A stretch of DNA of 64,000 bases. Source: Opitutaceae bacterium. GTDB taxonomy: Bacteria > Verrucomicrobiota > Verrucomicrobiia > Opitutales > Opitutaceae. The stretch is taken from assembly GCA_005792355.1 (NCBI GenBank), contig SXSC01000059.1, positions 1 through 64,000 on the forward strand, read 5' to 3'. A program made the position numbers and the translations under genes. The notes under the pieces are model-generated. The model had not been told where the DNA came from and made no database searches. It saw nothing but the letters and a program-made list of their open reading frames with translations. Below are positions 9,392-18,818 of the stretch, in pieces; positions within the stretch are counted from its first letter, which is position 1; each line of letters begins with the position of its first letter.

Positions 9392-10810
9392 ATGATCCGA
9401 CTTCTCTCCGCCGAGCTGTTCCGCCTGGAACTGCATGCGCGCATGCCGTTTCGCTATGGCATCGCGACGATGACCGACGTGCCGCAGATCATCGCGCGGC
9501 TCACGTTCGAACTCGATGGCGCGATGGAAACCGGCCTCGCGGCCGACCTGTTGCCGCCGAAGTGGTTCACGAAAAATCCGACCCGGGCGCTCGGCGAAGA
9601 AATTGACGAGATGCTCCGGGTGATCCGGGCGGCGATCGGCCATGCCCGGATTTTGCGTGCCGCGACGCCGTTTGCTTTTTGGCATGAGCTTTGCGGGGCG
9701 CAGGCGGAATGGGCTGCGGCGGAAAAACTGCCGCCGCTGCTCTCAAATTTTGGCACGTCGTTCGTGGAGCGCGCCCTGCTGCATGCGGTCTGCCGCGCGC
9801 GCCGCGCCACCCTGGCGCAGGCGCTGCGGGAAAACATTTTCGGCGTCGACCTCGGTTGGGCGCAGCCCGCGCTCCGCGGCGTCGCGCCCGGTGATTTCTT
9901 GCCGGCCGATCCGCCGGTCGAAATTTTTGCACGCCATACGGTCGGGCTGTCCGATCCGATCACCGCCGGCGATCTGGCGGCGGGAGAACGCGTCGACGAC
10001 GGCCTGCCGCAGACGCTGGACGAGGTCATCCGTTTCTACGGGCAGCGGCATTTCAAAATCAAAATCAACGGCGAGGCGGCGCGCGATTGCGACCGGCTCG
10101 CCCGGATGGCGGCGGTGCTGGCGGCGGAGGGCGGCGGTGGTTTTGCCTTCTCGCTCGACGGCAACGAGAGCTTTCACGACGTGCCGTCGTTCGCGGATTA
10201 TTTTCGTCGCCTGCAGTCGGAGCCGGCGCTGCGCGCCCTCTGGCCGCGGCTGATGTACGTCGAGCAGCCCTGGCATCGCGCGGTGGCGCTCTCTCCGGCG
10301 ATCGGCGAACTCGCGCGGGCGTGGCCGGACCGCCCACCGATCATTATCGACGAGAGCGACGCGGAACTGGCGAGCCTGCCGGCGGCCTTGGCCCTCGGCT
10401 ACGCGGGCACCAGCCACAAGAATTGCAAGGGAGTCTTTAAAAGCGTCGTCAACGCCGGGCTCCTGGCACAACGGCGCGCGGCGGGCCGGCCGGCCGTCCT
10501 GAGCGGTGAGGACCTGGGCAACGTGGGGCCGATCTCGACGTTGCAGGATCTCGCCGCGCAGGCGGCGTTGGGCGTCACGAGCGTCGAGCGTAACGGCCAC
10601 CACTACTTCGCGGGTCTCGCGCAGTTCCCGCGCGCGCTGCAGGAGCACGCGGTTCGGCGCCATCCGGATCTCTATGTGGCGGCGGCCCAGGCCTGGCCGC
10701 GGCTCGACCTCCGTGACGGCAAACTCGCGATTGGCTCGGTCAACGCCGCGCCGTTCGGCGTGCCGGGCGAGGTGGAGTTGTCGGAGATTGCGGGTGAGAC
10801 GCTGGGGTGA
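9392..10810 (+). CDS. enolase superfamily enzyme
   Basis: HFKIKING, SLDGNE, YVEQPW, IIDESD motifs; tandem with the preceding enolase-superfamily gene. Confidence 0.85.
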   Translation: MIRLLSAELFRLELHARMPFRYGIATMTDVPQIIARLTFELDGAMETGLAADLLPPKWFTKNPTRALGEEIDEMLRVIRAAIGHARILRAATPFAFWHELCGAQAEWAAAEKLPPLLSNFGTSFVERALLHAVCRARRATLAQALRENIFGVDLGWAQPALRGVAPGDFLPADPPVEIFARHTVGLSDPITAGDLAAGERVDDGLPQTLDEVIRFYGQRHFKIKINGEAARDCDRLARMAAVLAAEGGGGFAFSLDGNESFHDVPSFADYFRRLQSEPALRALWPRLMYVEQPWHRAVALSPAIGELARAWPDRPPIIIDESDAELASLPAALALGYAGTSHKNCKGVFKSVVNAGLLAQRRAAGRPAVLSGEDLGNVGPISTLQDLAAQAALGVTSVERNGHHYFAGLAQFPRALQEHAVRRHPDLYVAAAQAWPRLDLRDGKLAIGSVNAAPFGVPGEVELSEIAGETLG

Positions 10811-10847
10811 GACGCCAACGTGCCGCCGCGTTCGGCCTTTACTTCTC

Positions 10848-13800
10848 TCAAAACAACGGCGCGTTGTTCTTGGGGTCGCTGAGCAGGGCCTCGAAGCGGG
10901 GATCGCCCTTGAACGCGCGCCAATTGGGGTTGTGGCGGAACGCGTGGACATGTCCGGCGTAGGGCGTCCGGAGGCATCTTTCCAGCTCGTCGAGCGCCAG
11001 TTGCCGGTCGCCGAGGAGGGCAAGGCTGTTGGCGAATTGTCCCCGTCTTTGTCCATCGATCCAGTGATCCGGGCGGCCGGAGGAAAGGAGTACCTGGCCT
11101 TCGCGCAGCAGCCCTTCCCGGTCGCCGAGCAGCGCATATAGCGTCATGACGGATCGCCGGGCGCCGAAATTCTGACCGTCGCGCGCGATCGCGGATTGGA
11201 GGTCGGGAAGCGATTTCTGCGCGAGCGCGCGGGCGGCGGGGAGGTCATCAAGGGCGATCAGCTCCTCGATCGAAGGGGGCGGCGGCACCGCCGGCGGTGT
11301 TTTTTCGGTGCTCTTGCGGGGATGCCGCTTGGCGACCTCGTCGGCCTCCTTAAACCGGCCGCTTTGCCTGAGCCACACCTGCCGCACTTGGAGCAACTTG
11401 GGATCGCCCTGCGCGAAATAGGTCTGCGTTGCGAACCACTCATCCACTTTCTGGATCGATCCGTGACCGAAGAATTCGATCAACACACACAGATAGCGGG
11501 AAAATGGATCTTCCGGTTTCAGGTCGGCGCAACGCCGCCGATACACCCCGGCCTCGTCGTAGCGTCTGATCGCATCCAGCACGCTGCCCAGGTTGCTCGA
11601 GAGATTGAAGGATCCGGGATCGAGTTTGGCCGCCTGCCGCAGGGCGGCGAGGGATTCGCTCCAGCGTCCGAGGCGGCGATAGATGTAGCCCAAACTTTCG
11701 AGAATGTCGGCCACGTTGGGACCCACGAGCAGCGCCTGCCGGTAGTGCTCGGCCGCCTTTTCCCATTCCTTCATCGCATAGTATTGGAAGTCTCCCTGGG
11801 CCTTGATCGTCGTGTGACTGTCCGGGGCGAGCCGCAGCGCGGTCTCCAGGGCGTGCCTGGCCTGGGCCAACCGCTCCGGTGTGTGCTGTCCGCGCGAGTT
11901 AAAGTAGATGAAGGAATGGGTGCGGACGAGCGCCGCCCACGCCTCGGAAAAATTGGGATCCAGCCGGACGGCTTCGAGCAGCAGTGGCTCGGCTTGTTCC
12001 TCGCGGTCGGCGAACCGGGCGGCGACAAGCCGTTCGTAGGCGACGGAGTTCTGGGTGGGGCGCGCCTCGAGAATCGACCGCTCTTGCGGCGAAATGACGG
12101 CCGACAGCGCCCGGGCGATTTCCTGGGCCAGCTCGGATTGGACCGCAAAAATATCGGTGAGCTCCCGGTCGTAGGATTTTGCCCAGACGTGCCGATCGGT
12201 CTGGGCGTCGATCAACTGCCCGGTCACACGCACGGCCTTCCCGGCACGCCGCACGGTTCCTTCCAGAATGAAGGCCACGCCCAGTTCGGTGCCGATCTGC
12301 CGGGCGGTTTTCGTGGTGGCGCGGTATTGGAGCACCGACGTGCGCGAGATCACATGGAGCTCTCTGACGACCGCCAGGTTGGTCAGAATGTCATCGTGCA
12401 CGCCGTCGGCGAAAATCGTGGTGTCCTTTTCCTCGCTGAGATTGTTGAACGGGATCACCGCGATGGATTTCTCCGGCACGGCGGCGGGGGCCGCCGGGTC
12501 GGCCGGCTTCGTCGCCTTCGCGACTGGCGGCGAAACGGCGACGGCCGGCGGCAAGGGTGCGTTCGGCGGTCGCTTGGGCCAGACCAACCATCCAATCGTG
12601 ACGAGGGCCGCCGCGGCGCCGCCGGCCATGATCCAGCGCCGGCCCGAATTGGATTTCCGGGCCGCGACCGGCGTACCGGCGCTCAACGCCCGCAGATCCG
12701 CGAGGAGGGCGCCGGCGTCGGGATAGCGTTTCGCGGTGGCCGGATCGCACGCGCGCCGGACGACTTCGTTGAAGGCGGAAAAGACCGTGCGATCCGCGGG
12801 CGCGATCTTGTCGGAGATCCGCGGGTATTCCTTGCGATCGAAGCCCGTCGAGAGCTCGTAGAGGACTTTCCCGGCGGCGAAAACATCCGCCGCCGGCGTG
12901 CCCGATCCTTCGGGGGGGACGAATCCTTCGGTGCCGACATACGTGCGCGCGTCCGCACTTACCGCCACGAGTCCGATATCGGCGAGTTTCGCGACCCCGC
13001 TGACGAGGATGACGTTGGACGGCTTGATGTCGCGGTGCACGAGCCCGTGGGTGTGAAGTATGGAAAGTTCGCGGACCATTGACACACCGAGGGCGAGACA
13101 CTCCTTCACGGGCAGAGGTGCCCGGCGCTCACGAACCTCCTTCAGGGTCAACGGGCGGTAACGGCCGGGATCGATGCTGCGACCGGTTTCGATGTCGTCG
13201 GCCAGCTCCATCACGTAGTAGAAAAATCCCGCGGGTTCGTTCCGGCCGACATGCAGCAGGGCGATGCCTCCGGCCGCGGCCAGCGGCCCGGACATCGATT
13301 CCTTCAGGCCGCGAAATTCCCGCTCGAAGGGTTCGGCGTCGGAGAACCGATCGCGGCGGACAATTTTGACCGCGCGATAGGCGCCGGTGACTCCGCGCGC
13401 CAACCACACTTCGCCGTAGCCGCCTTCGCCGATGGGACGCAGCAGTTCATAGTCCGGGATTTTCGGCGGGAGACTGGTGCGGCTGCCGGTCGTGGATTTG
13501 AGCGAAGGTTGGTCAGAGGCGGAGAGGATGGCACTGCCTTTCGGCGCGATGTGCCAGACTGGGATCGGCTCGGCGATATTCTTGAATTCCTCCGGGCCGC
13601 GAAAGACCGATTCCATCGGTACCTTGCCCTTGATGGTGTCGTACACCATCTGGCTCACGCAGAGTCCGCCCACCGGGGCTTTGCCCTCCAGGCGGGCGGC
13701 GATGTTGACCCCATCTCCGGCGATGCCGCCGGTTTCCTGGCGAAAGACGTCGCCGATATGCACGCCCATCCGATGTTCCAGGGCGAGGTCGGCCGGGGTC

Positions 13801-14579
13801 GTTTCCCGGCGCCGAATAAACTCGGCTTGAGTTTCCAGTGCCCAGTTCACGGCCGTCACCGCGCTGCCAAACGAGATCAGCAGTCCATCCCCCATGGAAT
13901 TGAGGACTTCCCCGCCGTGGCCCTTGCAACGCTCGATCATGGTGGCGAAGTCCGCTTGCACGAGCCGCAGCGTGGTCGCCTCGTCGCTCTGCATCCGGCG
14001 CGAATAGCCGACGATATCCGTGAACACGATCGCCGCGAGCCGCCGTTCAGTCCCCGTCAGGGACGGGCCGGACTGGCTGAACCGGGCCGTTGTGCCGGAC
14101 GAAGTCTGCGGTGCCGCGCCGCCGATGCGTTGCTCCCACAGCAGGCGCAACCGCCCGACTCCGTCCGCCGGTAGGTTGCCGTTGGATACGCGGGTCCATT
14201 GCACTTTCCGAAACCGGTCCGGCACCAGGGCCTCGGGTTCGGTTGTGCCATCGATGACCATCGGCAGGATGAAGGGTATGCCCGCCGCGATGCCCATCGC
14301 CCGCTCGGCGGCCAGCTCCCACTCGATGCGGAAATAACCCTCGTGGCGCGCCTGGGTGTTGGCCGAAATCAGGGGGATGAACAGCACGCAGTCCCGGATT
14401 TGTTTGCGAATCTTCCCGTCCCAGGCGTCACCGTGCTGGAGGCCGCCGTCGGCATCGAACCAAATCTCGACGCCGGCCGCGCGCAGCGCCGCGCAAATGC
14501 GTTGCGCGGCATCGGCGTCCTGCGACGCGTAGCTGAGAAAAACAGCGCGGGGGTGGAGCGTGAGCGGGGTTTCTGACAT
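10848..14579 (-). CDS. multidomain signalling protein: TIR - class III nucleotidyl cyclase - Ser/Thr protein kinase - TolB/FlgO-like - TPR
   Basis: 1243 aa. TIR: VFLSYASQDADAAQRICAALRAAGVEIWFDADGG...GYFRIEWELA. Cyclase: LAAIVFTDIVGYS...VLNSMGDGLLISF...GDGVNIAARLE. Kinase: IGEGGYGEVWLA..RAVKIV..HRDIKPSNVIL..LADIGL. TolB-like: KSIAVIPFNNLS...FADGVHDDILTNLA. C-terminal TPRs. Confidence 0.93.
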   Translation of the reverse strand: MSETPLTLHPRAVFLSYASQDADAAQRICAALRAAGVEIWFDADGGLQHGDAWDGKIRKQIRDCVLFIPLISANTQARHEGYFRIEWELAAERAMGIAAGIPFILPMVIDGTTEPEALVPDRFRKVQWTRVSNGNLPADGVGRLRLLWEQRIGGAAPQTSSGTTARFSQSGPSLTGTERRLAAIVFTDIVGYSRRMQSDEATTLRLVQADFATMIERCKGHGGEVLNSMGDGLLISFGSAVTAVNWALETQAEFIRRRETTPADLALEHRMGVHIGDVFRQETGGIAGDGVNIAARLEGKAPVGGLCVSQMVYDTIKGKVPMESVFRGPEEFKNIAEPIPVWHIAPKGSAILSASDQPSLKSTTGSRTSLPPKIPDYELLRPIGEGGYGEVWLARGVTGAYRAVKIVRRDRFSDAEPFEREFRGLKESMSGPLAAAGGIALLHVGRNEPAGFFYYVMELADDIETGRSIDPGRYRPLTLKEVRERRAPLPVKECLALGVSMVRELSILHTHGLVHRDIKPSNVILVSGVAKLADIGLVAVSADARTYVGTEGFVPPEGSGTPAADVFAAGKVLYELSTGFDRKEYPRISDKIAPADRTVFSAFNEVVRRACDPATAKRYPDAGALLADLRALSAGTPVAARKSNSGRRWIMAGGAAAALVTIGWLVWPKRPPNAPLPPAVAVSPPVAKATKPADPAAPAAVPEKSIAVIPFNNLSEEKDTTIFADGVHDDILTNLAVVRELHVISRTSVLQYRATTKTARQIGTELGVAFILEGTVRRAGKAVRVTGQLIDAQTDRHVWAKSYDRELTDIFAVQSELAQEIARALSAVISPQERSILEARPTQNSVAYERLVAARFADREEQAEPLLLEAVRLDPNFSEAWAALVRTHSFIYFNSRGQHTPERLAQARHALETALRLAPDSHTTIKAQGDFQYYAMKEWEKAAEHYRQALLVGPNVADILESLGYIYRRLGRWSESLAALRQAAKLDPGSFNLSSNLGSVLDAIRRYDEAGVYRRRCADLKPEDPFSRYLCVLIEFFGHGSIQKVDEWFATQTYFAQGDPKLLQVRQVWLRQSGRFKEADEVAKRHPRKSTEKTPPAVPPPPSIEELIALDDLPAARALAQKSLPDLQSAIARDGQNFGARRSVMTLYALLGDREGLLREGQVLLSSGRPDHWIDGQRRGQFANSLALLGDRQLALDELERCLRTPYAGHVHAFRHNPNWRAFKGDPRFEALLSDPKNNAPLF

Positions 14580-15010
14580 TGGGCGGCAGTGGGGTGAACG
14601 ATGGTGGTCGGAAGGTCGGGCTTACGAGCACTAATCCAGCCGCGGCGGTGCGGGCGGCGCGGAAAAATCCTTGGACGGGTTGACCGCGGGAGGGGCCTTA
14701 CCTGGGCATTTCAGAGGGACGCGACGCCCTCGTCATCGGCAACGATCTCAGCCACCGGTGGGTGGCAATAACTTAGGATCGGTTAATTAAGCGTGGGGCA
14801 AAGATGGGCTCATTCGTTCTCCGACCTCGGCGGGGCGTCCCGGCTCTGCGGTGCAGCCTGCAGTGCAGTCGCCCCAAGCCTTTGCCACCTTGGCCGAACA
14901 ATTCAGTTCAACCACGAATGGACGAAATGACATGCTATTCTGCATATCACATGTAGCAAAATCGCATTACATGCATCTGCGGGGGCCGAAACGATGAAAG
15001 AGCCGAGACT

Positions 15011-16246
15011 TTATTTGAAGAAGCCGCGGTCGTCGGCGAGGTGCTGGCGGCAGACGTCCTCGTTCAGCTCCACGCCGATGCCGGGCTTTTTCGACAGCAC
15101 GAGATGCCCATCGGTATATAACGGCCCGTCGCGCTGAATCAGATCCTGCCAGTGCGGATGGCGGTGGTTTTCAACCGTGTCGGTCTCCAGCGCCACGAAT
15201 GACTTGATCGCCGCGCACGCGTGCGCGGAACCGAAGACACCCACCGGCGTCGCCCCCTGGTGGCAGAGCATCGGAATCGAGTAGAGATCGGCCCAGTCGG
15301 CGATCTTCTTCGTCTCAAGCAGGCCGCCGCATTTCTGCGCGTCCGGGTGCACCAGGTCGCAGGCCTGCTTCTCGATGAAGGGGCGGAAACCCTCACGCGC
15401 ATAGAGGTTCTCCCCGGTCAGAATGGGCACGCGGCTTTCCGCCCGCAGGCGCACGAAGGCATCCGCGTTCTCCGGCTGCAGGGGATCCTCAAGGAACCAG
15501 ATGTTCAGATCCTTGATCATCTCGGTGAAGCGGAGTACGTCGCCGAGGGCGTAGCGCCAGTGCAGGTCGATGGCGATGGGATAATCCGGCCCGACGGCGT
15601 CGCGCGTCGCCGCCATGATGCGCGTCCAGTGCCGCAGGGTCGCCGGCGAAATCGTGCTGTTCTTCGGTCCGTCAAATCGCTGGAGGCTGTGCTTGACCGC
15701 CTTGTAGCCGAATTCCTTCGAGCGGACGGCGAGGTCGGCCCAGGCTTTCGGCTCGTCGACCTTGGGCTTGTCGGTGTCGTTATAGAGCATCACCTTGTTG
15801 CGATAAGCGCCGCCGAGCAGCACATACACCGGCACGTTGAGAATCTTGCCGGCCAGATCCCACAGGGCGGACTCGATGCCACCGATTGCCCCGCATAACG
15901 CCCCGGCCCGCGCCCCGCGCGACATGTACTGGTCGACCATCCGGAAATGGAGATACTCCACCTGCAGCGGGTCCTGGCCGATCACCATGTTCTTGACGGA
16001 GTGGATATCATCGCCGACCTCAGCTTTTGGATACGCTTCGCCGAGACCGAACAGCCCGGAGTCGGTCGTGACCTTGATCAGGTGGGTCTTGTAGCCGATG
16101 TCGATCGCCGCGGTCTTCACGTCGGTAATCTTGACGGCGCCGAGGGCGGACCTGGCGGCGGGCACGGCCCCCAGCAGCTGCGACGGCGCGGCCAGCGCGC
16201 CGGTCGAGCCCAGGGCGGCGGATTTGAGGAAGGAGCGGCGGTTCAT
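15011..16246 (-). CDS. Tat-signal enolase superfamily enzyme (RspA / acid-sugar dehydratase-like)
   Basis: MNRRSFLKSAALGSTGALAAP; AIDLHWRY, WFLEDPLQPEN, TGENL, QKCGGLLE motifs. Confidence 0.88.
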   Translation of the reverse strand: MNRRSFLKSAALGSTGALAAPSQLLGAVPAARSALGAVKITDVKTAAIDIGYKTHLIKVTTDSGLFGLGEAYPKAEVGDDIHSVKNMVIGQDPLQVEYLHFRMVDQYMSRGARAGALCGAIGGIESALWDLAGKILNVPVYVLLGGAYRNKVMLYNDTDKPKVDEPKAWADLAVRSKEFGYKAVKHSLQRFDGPKNSTISPATLRHWTRIMAATRDAVGPDYPIAIDLHWRYALGDVLRFTEMIKDLNIWFLEDPLQPENADAFVRLRAESRVPILTGENLYAREGFRPFIEKQACDLVHPDAQKCGGLLETKKIADWADLYSIPMLCHQGATPVGVFGSAHACAAIKSFVALETDTVENHRHPHWQDLIQRDGPLYTDGHLVLSKKPGIGVELNEDVCRQHLADDRGFFK

Positions 16247-16276
16247 GGGGAAGGAAGCGGGTGGATTTTTCGCGAG

Positions 16277-17809
16277 TCAGGGGCGCCGGAGTGCGACGTC
16301 CCGATATTCATACACTACTTTGCCGTCCACATCGTGCAGGCGGATCGTGATGATGGGAGCGCCGTCTTCGACGACGATGCGCTGGGGATTCGCCAGCACT
16401 TTCCTGGTGCCCTGGCGGACACCGATGCTCGCGAAGCCGCCGCCGGGGCGATAAAAGGAGGTGTAGTTGGGATCGTAGCCGGGGCCCTTGAGCACACTGG
16501 CATCGGAGGCCGGTCCACACCCGAACTCGCGCAGGCCGGAGCGCGGATCCATCGAGGCGTACTGCCAGTGGCGATCGCCTGTCACGACGTAGAAGCCGGC
16601 GAGTCCCTGGTCGTGCGTCCACTGGCGGAATTCATTCCCTTCGCGGCGATAGGCTTCATTCGCGTGGTTGTCCGCCTGGTCGGCGTTGTCGGGACCGACG
16701 ATCGCGGTCGGGCTGACCAGCACCTTGAACGTCGCGTCGCTCTCCAGCAGGGAACGCTTGAGCCAGGCTTTCTGTTCGGCGCCCCAGATCGACTTGGTCG
16801 GGCCGTCGGGCATGGTGTCGGGCGAGCGAAAGTCGCGACTCTCCGTCAGCCAGACCTGGAGGCCCTTGCCCCAGCGAAAGGTGCGGAAAAGCGAATCGCC
16901 CACGGGGGTCTGTTCGCGAAATACACGCGCGCCGTCCTCGTAGGTGAGAGGCTTGATCCACGGCGCGTCGAGCCCCGGATAACAGTCGTCGAAATACGCA
17001 TCGTGATCGTCCTTCTGCCAATAGCTCGGCACCTGCCGGGAAAAATCCCGCAGGAGCGGCAGCGAGAACATCCGCTGCCAGTGCAGCCGGCAGAGATCGA
17101 CGGTGCTCCCGCGCGGATTGTCGCGATCGTAGTAGACGCTGTCACCGGTGCGCACGATGAAGTCCGGATAACTCAGATAAAGCGGGCTCAGGTTGCTCAT
17201 CGCCCGGTAGATTCTGAAGCCCTCGCGGTCGTCCCGCTGGTAGTAGAGCTGGCAGGTCATCACGGTGAACCAGACTTCGTCCCATTCGGCCGGTTTCGGC
17301 GCGGTGCGAAACGAACCGATCGCGCTGCGCGTCACGTTGCCCTCGCGTCCGGGGCGGCCCTCAACCGCGAGATAGTAGCGCGTGCCGGGTTGCAGTTCCG
17401 CCAGGCGAAACTTGTGCGAAAAATCCGTGGCGGCGCCGACCGCCGTCCACGCGGTGCGCCGGGCGGACGCGAGTTCCGGGGTCGCGCCCCACGCCACGCG
17501 CACTTCGCCCGCGGCTCCCGGCACGGCACCCTCCCACTCGCTCGCGGGAATGGCCGGAAACTCGGTGAAGACGCGCGTCGGGCTCATCAGCGGCCGGGGC
17601 ACGACGCCCTGCCCGCGGCGTTCGGATTCCGCCGTCAGCCGCGTCCAGACGATGGCGGCGGTCGACGACACCTCCCCCACCTGGAAGCCAGACGCAAAAT
17701 GCACCGCGGCGGACAACGGCGCGATCCCGCCGAGCAAAAGGACGGCGCACCAGGAGCGGGGCCGCCATCCCGGCGAAACGGAAGATTGGATACGGGAGAT
17801 CGGGTTCAT
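16277..17809 (-). CDS. PhoD-like alkaline phosphatase/phosphodiesterase family protein
   Basis: FASGFQVGEVSSTAAIVWTRLT; TGDSVYYD, KDDHDAYFDD, VTGDRHWQY metallophosphoesterase motifs. Confidence 0.88.
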   Translation of the reverse strand: MNPISRIQSSVSPGWRPRSWCAVLLLGGIAPLSAAVHFASGFQVGEVSSTAAIVWTRLTAESERRGQGVVPRPLMSPTRVFTEFPAIPASEWEGAVPGAAGEVRVAWGATPELASARRTAWTAVGAATDFSHKFRLAELQPGTRYYLAVEGRPGREGNVTRSAIGSFRTAPKPAEWDEVWFTVMTCQLYYQRDDREGFRIYRAMSNLSPLYLSYPDFIVRTGDSVYYDRDNPRGSTVDLCRLHWQRMFSLPLLRDFSRQVPSYWQKDDHDAYFDDCYPGLDAPWIKPLTYEDGARVFREQTPVGDSLFRTFRWGKGLQVWLTESRDFRSPDTMPDGPTKSIWGAEQKAWLKRSLLESDATFKVLVSPTAIVGPDNADQADNHANEAYRREGNEFRQWTHDQGLAGFYVVTGDRHWQYASMDPRSGLREFGCGPASDASVLKGPGYDPNYTSFYRPGGGFASIGVRQGTRKVLANPQRIVVEDGAPIITIRLHDVDGKVVYEYRDVALRRP

Positions 17810-17840
17810 GGGAAGGGAGCGCGAGTCGGGCCGGGATCTA

Positions 17841-18818
17841 TCAGCGCCGGGCTGCGGGATCAATCGTGGCGAGAAAGGCCGTGTACGTCTCCTGCAACTC
17901 CGCGAGATATCTGGCCCACGCCGGCGCCTGCGCCGCCGTCATGCAGGGCCACGGCGCCACCGTGTGCCTCGCGCAGACGTGTTCAATTTCCAGCAGGCCC
18001 TTGATGGCGGCCGCCCCGGTCGGCGCCAGGTTGAGCAAGCCGGTCAGCTTTGGGAACACCTCGGCGTCGAGGCGCGCGACCAGGTCGCGCCGGCCCGCGC
18101 GATGCCAGCGCCACAAATCGACCAACGGGGCGGCGAGCACATTCGACGGCGTGCTCACGACGCCGTCCGCGCCCTGCGCCAGCAAGCGCGGCGCGAGGGC
18201 CGAATTACCCGGCAGGTAGGAGAAATGCGCCGGGCGCCGCGGCGACGCGGCGACGGCGGCCATCTGGGCGAAATCGGCATGGGTGTCCTTGATACATACC
18301 AGGTTTGGAATCGCGAAGAGCTCCTCCAGCGCCGTCACCGGCATCTGCCAGCCGACCGCCTTCGGCAGGTTATAGGCGACGATCGGCAAGGGCGACCGCG
18401 CCGCCACCGCCGCGAAGAACGCCACGCTGAGCGCCGGGTCCCCGGGCCAGCCATAATACGGGAGGGTCAGCACCCCGTACTCGACGCCCGCTGCCGCGAG
18501 CGACTCGAGGCGACGCACGCAGCGCGCAATCGAGTTGTCGCTCGCCCCGCCCAGCAGCACGCAACGGCGCACACCCGCCCGGGCCTGCCGCGCCACCTGC
18601 AGATAGACCTCGTCGTCCAACAGCGGACCCTCGCCGACCGACCCCAGGACAAAGATCGCGTCAACGCCCGCCTGCTCCTGCCGAGCGATCAACCGCGCCA
18701 AGCCCGGTTCATCGAGCCGTCCGGCGGAGTCGATCGGGGTGACGAGTGCGGTTACGATGCCGCTGATTTTCCTGGGGGGCGCCGTCATGCGAAAAGGTGC
18801 CGCGCGTCCGTCACTCAA
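17841..18818 (-). CDS. dihydrodipicolinate synthase / N-acetylneuraminate lyase / KDG aldolase family protein
   Basis: ISGIVTALVTPID, LGSVGEGPLL, LPYYGWPG (Tyr), NLVCIKDTH (Schiff-base Lys). Confidence 0.9.
   Translation of the reverse strand: MSDGRAAPFRMTAPPRKISGIVTALVTPIDSAGRLDEPGLARLIARQEQAGVDAIFVLGSVGEGPLLDDEVYLQVARQARAGVRRCVLLGGASDNSIARCVRRLESLAAAGVEYGVLTLPYYGWPGDPALSVAFFAAVAARSPLPIVAYNLPKAVGWQMPVTALEELFAIPNLVCIKDTHADFAQMAAVAASPRRPAHFSYLPGNSALAPRLLAQGADGVVSTPSNVLAAPLVDLWRWHRAGRRDLVARLDAEVFPKLTGLLNLAPTGAAAIKGLLEIEHVCARHTVAPWPCMTAAQAPAWARYLAELQETYTAFLATIDPAARR

Noticed and set aside
11196-13082. 628-aa plus-strand ORF
   Set aside because: Antisense to the kinase/TPR part of the TIR-cyclase-kinase gene; shadow ORF.
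14941-14973. AT-rich catgta...tacatg inverted repeat upstream of the TIR gene
   Set aside because: Only 6-bp arms with 12-nt spacing and no second copy; could be chance or a minor regulator site.
15947-18004. 685-aa plus-strand ORF
   Set aside because: Antisense to enolase, PhoD-like and aldolase-like genes; no recognisable motif.
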